From assembly GCA_012727685.1 (NCBI GenBank), contig JAAYGO010000124.1, positions 1 through 7,855 of the forward strand: a stretch of 7,855 nt of DNA, in the 5' to 3' direction. Each line of letters begins with the position of its first letter. Positions within the stretch are counted from its first letter, which is position 1. The DNA is from Bacillota bacterium (GTDB lineage Bacteria; Bacillota; Dethiobacteria; DTU022). The notes below the pieces were generated by a model. It was not told the DNA's origin and made no database searches. It saw only the letters and a program-made list of their open reading frames with translations. This document shows positions 6,189-7,855 of this stretch, one piece after another. The position numbers and the translations under genes are program-made.

Positions 6189-7232
6189 TCAACGAAACCA
6201 ATGACGTGTTTTGTTGGCAATACGCACCAGCGTCAGCATGACTGGCACTTCCACAAGCACACCTACAATGGTTGCCATCGCCACAGGCGAAGTCGCGCCA
6301 AACAGGGAAATGGCAACCGCCACGGCCAGTTCAAAAAAGTTAGATGCTCCGATCATGCCGGCCGGAGCAGCGATGTCGTGGGGCAGCCGCAGCAGCTTGC
6401 AGGCCGAATAGGCGATGAAGAAGATCAGGAAGGTCTGCAATATCAGCGGTATGGCGATCAAAAGAATATGGACAATATTGCTCAGTATCACTTCCCCTTG
6501 GAAAGAGAAAATGATAATCAGTGTCAGCAGCAGGCCGATCATGGTGATATTGTTAAACTTAGGGATAAAATGCTGCTCGAAGTATGCCATACCTTTATGC
6601 TTTATCATCCAGACTCTGGTCGCAATCCCGGCCGATAGCGGTATGACAACGAACAGCACGACAGACAGGATGAGCGTATCCCACGGGATGGCGATGCCGC
6701 CCACGCCGAGCAAAAAGGCGACGATTGGTGTAAAGGCGATGAGAATAATGAGATCGTTCGTGGCAACCTGCACTACCGTATAAGCGGGGCTACCATTGGT
6801 CAGATGGCTCCATACAAACACCATCGCCGTACAGGGCGCAGCGCCAAGCAAAATTGCACCCGCCAAATAGTCCTTTGCCAGATCAGCGGGGATAAATGCT
6901 TTGAAAAGCACATGGAAGAAAAGCCAGGCGATTCCGAACATGGTAAAGGGCTTGATCAGCCAGTTCGTAACCCAGGTGACAAATAGGCCTTTTGGGTTTT
7001 TCCCCACGTTTTTGATGCTGGCGAAATCCACCTTCATCATCATGGGGTAAATCATCAGCCAGATCAAAATCGCAATGGGAATGGAAACCTGTGCATATTC
7101 AAACTGACTCAAGAAATCAGGGACAGCGGGGAGGAATTTCCCGATCAGCACACCGACAACCATGCAGATGACGACCCACAGGGTTAGGTACTTTTCAAAA
7201 AGGCCGATGCCGGAATTTTTTTGTTTACTCAT
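6189..7232 (-). CDS. acr3: ACR3-family arsenite efflux permease
   Basis: An inner-membrane carrier of the bile/arsenite/riboflavin transporter superfamily that exports arsenite, As(III), and in some members antimonite, using the proton gradient. The protein is 347 residues with about ten hydrophobic segments, normal for the family. Landmarks are the PMMMKVDF motif at 63-70, LLGAAPCTAMVFVWS at 128-142 with the essential Cys134, VATNDLIIL at 156-164, and ASNFFELAVAVAI at 296-308 with Glu301. The ATG lies eight bases after GGAGAG (minus strand; 7241-7246). It starts 17 bases past the hgcB stop on the same strand, so it is almost certainly cotranscribed with hgcB. No arsR or arsC is seen in the window. 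Transport of other thiol-reactive metal species is possible but unproven. Its base composition looks more AT-rich than aroA. Confidence 0.96.
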   Translation of the reverse strand: MSKQKNSGIGLFEKYLTLWVVICMVVGVLIGKFLPAVPDFLSQFEYAQVSIPIAILIWLMIYPMMMKVDFASIKNVGKNPKGLFVTWVTNWLIKPFTMFGIAWLFFHVLFKAFIPADLAKDYLAGAILLGAAPCTAMVFVWSHLTNGSPAYTVVQVATNDLIILIAFTPIVAFLLGVGGIAIPWDTLILSVVLFVVIPLSAGIATRVWMIKHKGMAYFEQHFIPKFNNITMIGLLLTLIIIFSFQGEVILSNIVHILLIAIPLILQTFLIFFIAYSACKLLRLPHDIAAPAGMIGASNFFELAVAVAISLFGATSPVAMATIVGVLVEVPVMLTLVRIANKTRHWFR

Positions 7233-7249
7233 ATTTCATACTCTCCATT

Positions 7250-7543
7250 TTAGCAGCATTCTTTATCGCATGAACAATCACAGCTCGGCTCGCTCCCGGT
7301 AAGCCAGCCCATGATCACGGCCGAGGCACATCCCACTCCGGCTTTAACCGTGATGGCGTTTTCCGGACAGTTTTTCGCGCAGGCACCGCACTCCATGCAA
7401 CGGTCTAGATCATCAATCTGCGCTTTCCTATCATTCACGCGGAAGACTCGGTGAGGGCAAACCTCCGCACATCTGCCACAGCCGCCGCATTTTTCAATCA
7501 ATAGGCGAAGTGTGGCCACATTCTTCAAATACCTGTGTTTCAT
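7250..7543 (-). CDS. hgcB: Mercury methylation ferredoxin HgcB
   Basis: HgcB is a small ferredoxin thought to keep the corrinoid of HgcA reduced and to help deliver Hg(II); both proteins are required for anaerobic methylmercury formation. The 97-residue product has two 4Fe-4S motifs: C19-x2-C22-x2-C25-x3-C29-P and C49-x2-C52-x2-C55-x3-C59-P. The second contains CMECGAC, typical of HgcB. The N-terminus RYLKNVATL, CPHRVF at 29-34, KAGVGCASA at 67-75 with the conserved Cys72, and the final Cys96-Cys97 all fit HgcB rather than a generic ferredoxin. The tail is unusually Cys-rich, with C88, C90 and C92 before the terminal pair. A very strong AAGGAGGAGG site (plus-strand 7546-7555) precedes the ATG. 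It starts 26 bases after the hgcA stop, and acr3 follows 17 bases on. Confidence 0.93.
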   Translation of the reverse strand: MKHRYLKNVATLRLLIEKCGGCGRCAEVCPHRVFRVNDRKAQIDDLDRCMECGACAKNCPENAITVKAGVGCASAVIMGWLTGSEPSCDCSCDKECC

Positions 7544-7545
7544 GG

Positions 7546-7555
7546 CCTCCTCCTT
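7546..7555 (-). promoter_or_regulatory. Strong ribosome binding site of hgcB
   Basis: AAGGAGGAGG on the minus strand ends two bases before the hgcB ATG and contains two overlapping AGGAGG-like cores, so at least one has good spacing. It suggests hgcB is translated strongly relative to its neighbours. Confidence 0.7.
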
Positions 7556-7569
7556 ATATTTCTATATTT

Positions 7570-7855
7570 CTACAGACTACTGATTAACAACAACACGATC
7601 CCCGCTGCAGATAAAAGGGCAACAAGCGGTACCGCTATTTTCATTTCCTTGATGACGCCGGAAAAGGAGGTATAGGTTGACGAGCCCGTAAAATTCATCG
7701 CCAGGTAAGCTGACAATGACGGCAATAGCAGCAAATAGCCTATGGCAAGAGGCAAGAATCCGGAAACAAGCCAGCCGCGATGCCAGATAAATCCCAGCGT
7801 CCATAACAGCCCCAGCAGCCAGCCCTTCCAGGAGAAGGCCTTGCCGGGGATCAGG
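7570..7855 (-). CDS. hgcA: Mercury methylation corrinoid protein HgcA, C-terminal part
   Basis: Only the last 94 residues are present; the gene runs off the right edge. HgcA is a membrane corrinoid protein that transfers a methyl group to Hg(II). Its cobalamin domain, with the Cys-containing NVWCAAGK cap helix, lies outside the window. The visible part matches the HgcA membrane domain: LIPGKAFSWKG at 1-11 of the fragment, hydrophobic segments at about 11-24, 33-52 and 74-92, and the conserved loop AMNFTGSSTYTS at 52-63 leading into FSGVIKEM. The related corrinoid iron-sulfur protein subunits lack such a membrane tail, which separates HgcA from them. The reading frame has no stop up to the edge; an internal TTG at 7755 is not the start. 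Position directly before hgcB supports the call. Confidence 0.9.
   Translation of the reverse strand, partial: LIPGKAFSWKGWLLGLLWTLGFIWHRGWLVSGFLPLAIGYLLLLPSLSAYLAMNFTGSSTYTSFSGVIKEMKIAVPLVALLSAAGIVLLLISSL

Noticed and set aside
7250..7543. Generic 2x[4Fe-4S] ferredoxin
   Set aside because: CMECGAC, the KAGVGC segment, the terminal Cys pair and the preceding HgcA membrane domain all point to HgcB.
7577..7804. Alternative minus-strand frame overlapping the hgcA tail
   Set aside because: Different frame from the one with the conserved HgcA loop; no family features.
1..7855. CRISPR arrays, tRNA or rRNA genes, insertion sequences, phage genes
   Set aside because: I saw no regularly spaced repeats, no cloverleaf-like sequence, no transposase or integrase frame and no terminal inverted repeats.

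Overview
The window looks like chromosome from an anaerobic, probably Gram-positive-type (Firmicutes/Clostridia-like) bacterium. Supporting signs are strong purine-rich Shine-Dalgarno sites, GTG and TTG starts, an FdhD for molybdenum or tungsten formate dehydrogenase, a G5/M23 cell-wall peptidase, an Asp23/Gls24-type domain, a class II AroA and a corrinoid/ferredoxin pair. I cannot name the species.

Layout from left to right. 1-315: no convincing gene; probably the leader of fdhD, with several small hairpins. 316-1110 (+): fdhD, a formate dehydrogenase accessory sulfurtransferase. 1111-1513: 400 bases without a gene, holding two hairpins and an AT-rich upstream region with a 10-bp direct repeat. 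1514-2893 (+): a membrane-anchored G5 + M23 (LytM-type) metallopeptidase, followed by a strong intrinsic terminator and a second hairpin. 3143-4003 (-): an unusual protein with an N-terminal P-loop and a C-terminal Asp23/Gls24-like domain. It is divergent from aroA, and a perfect 20-bp palindrome between the two carries a TATAAT -10 box on each strand. 4149-5426 (+): aroA (EPSP synthase). 5563-6174 (+): an uncharacterised secreted lipoprotein. 6189-7855 (-): the operon hgcA (C-terminal part only) - hgcB - acr3, which converges on the lipoprotein gene.

The most notable content is at the right end. The ferredoxin at 7250-7543 has the hallmarks of HgcB: two 4Fe-4S motifs, the CMECGAC motif, a conserved GVGC and a terminal Cys-Cys. 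The truncated reading frame before it matches the C-terminal membrane domain of HgcA. Together they are the corrinoid-protein/ferredoxin pair required for anaerobic mercury methylation. An ACR3-type arsenite permease follows 17 nt after hgcB on the same strand, so methylmercury synthesis and metalloid efflux appear to share a transcript. HgcA belongs to the same superfamily as the corrinoid iron-sulfur protein of the acetyl-CoA pathway. That, together with fdhD, fits an acetogenic, syntrophic or sulfate-reducing type of anaerobe (inference). The other genes are ordinary housekeeping or envelope genes without an obvious functional link to the hgc operon.
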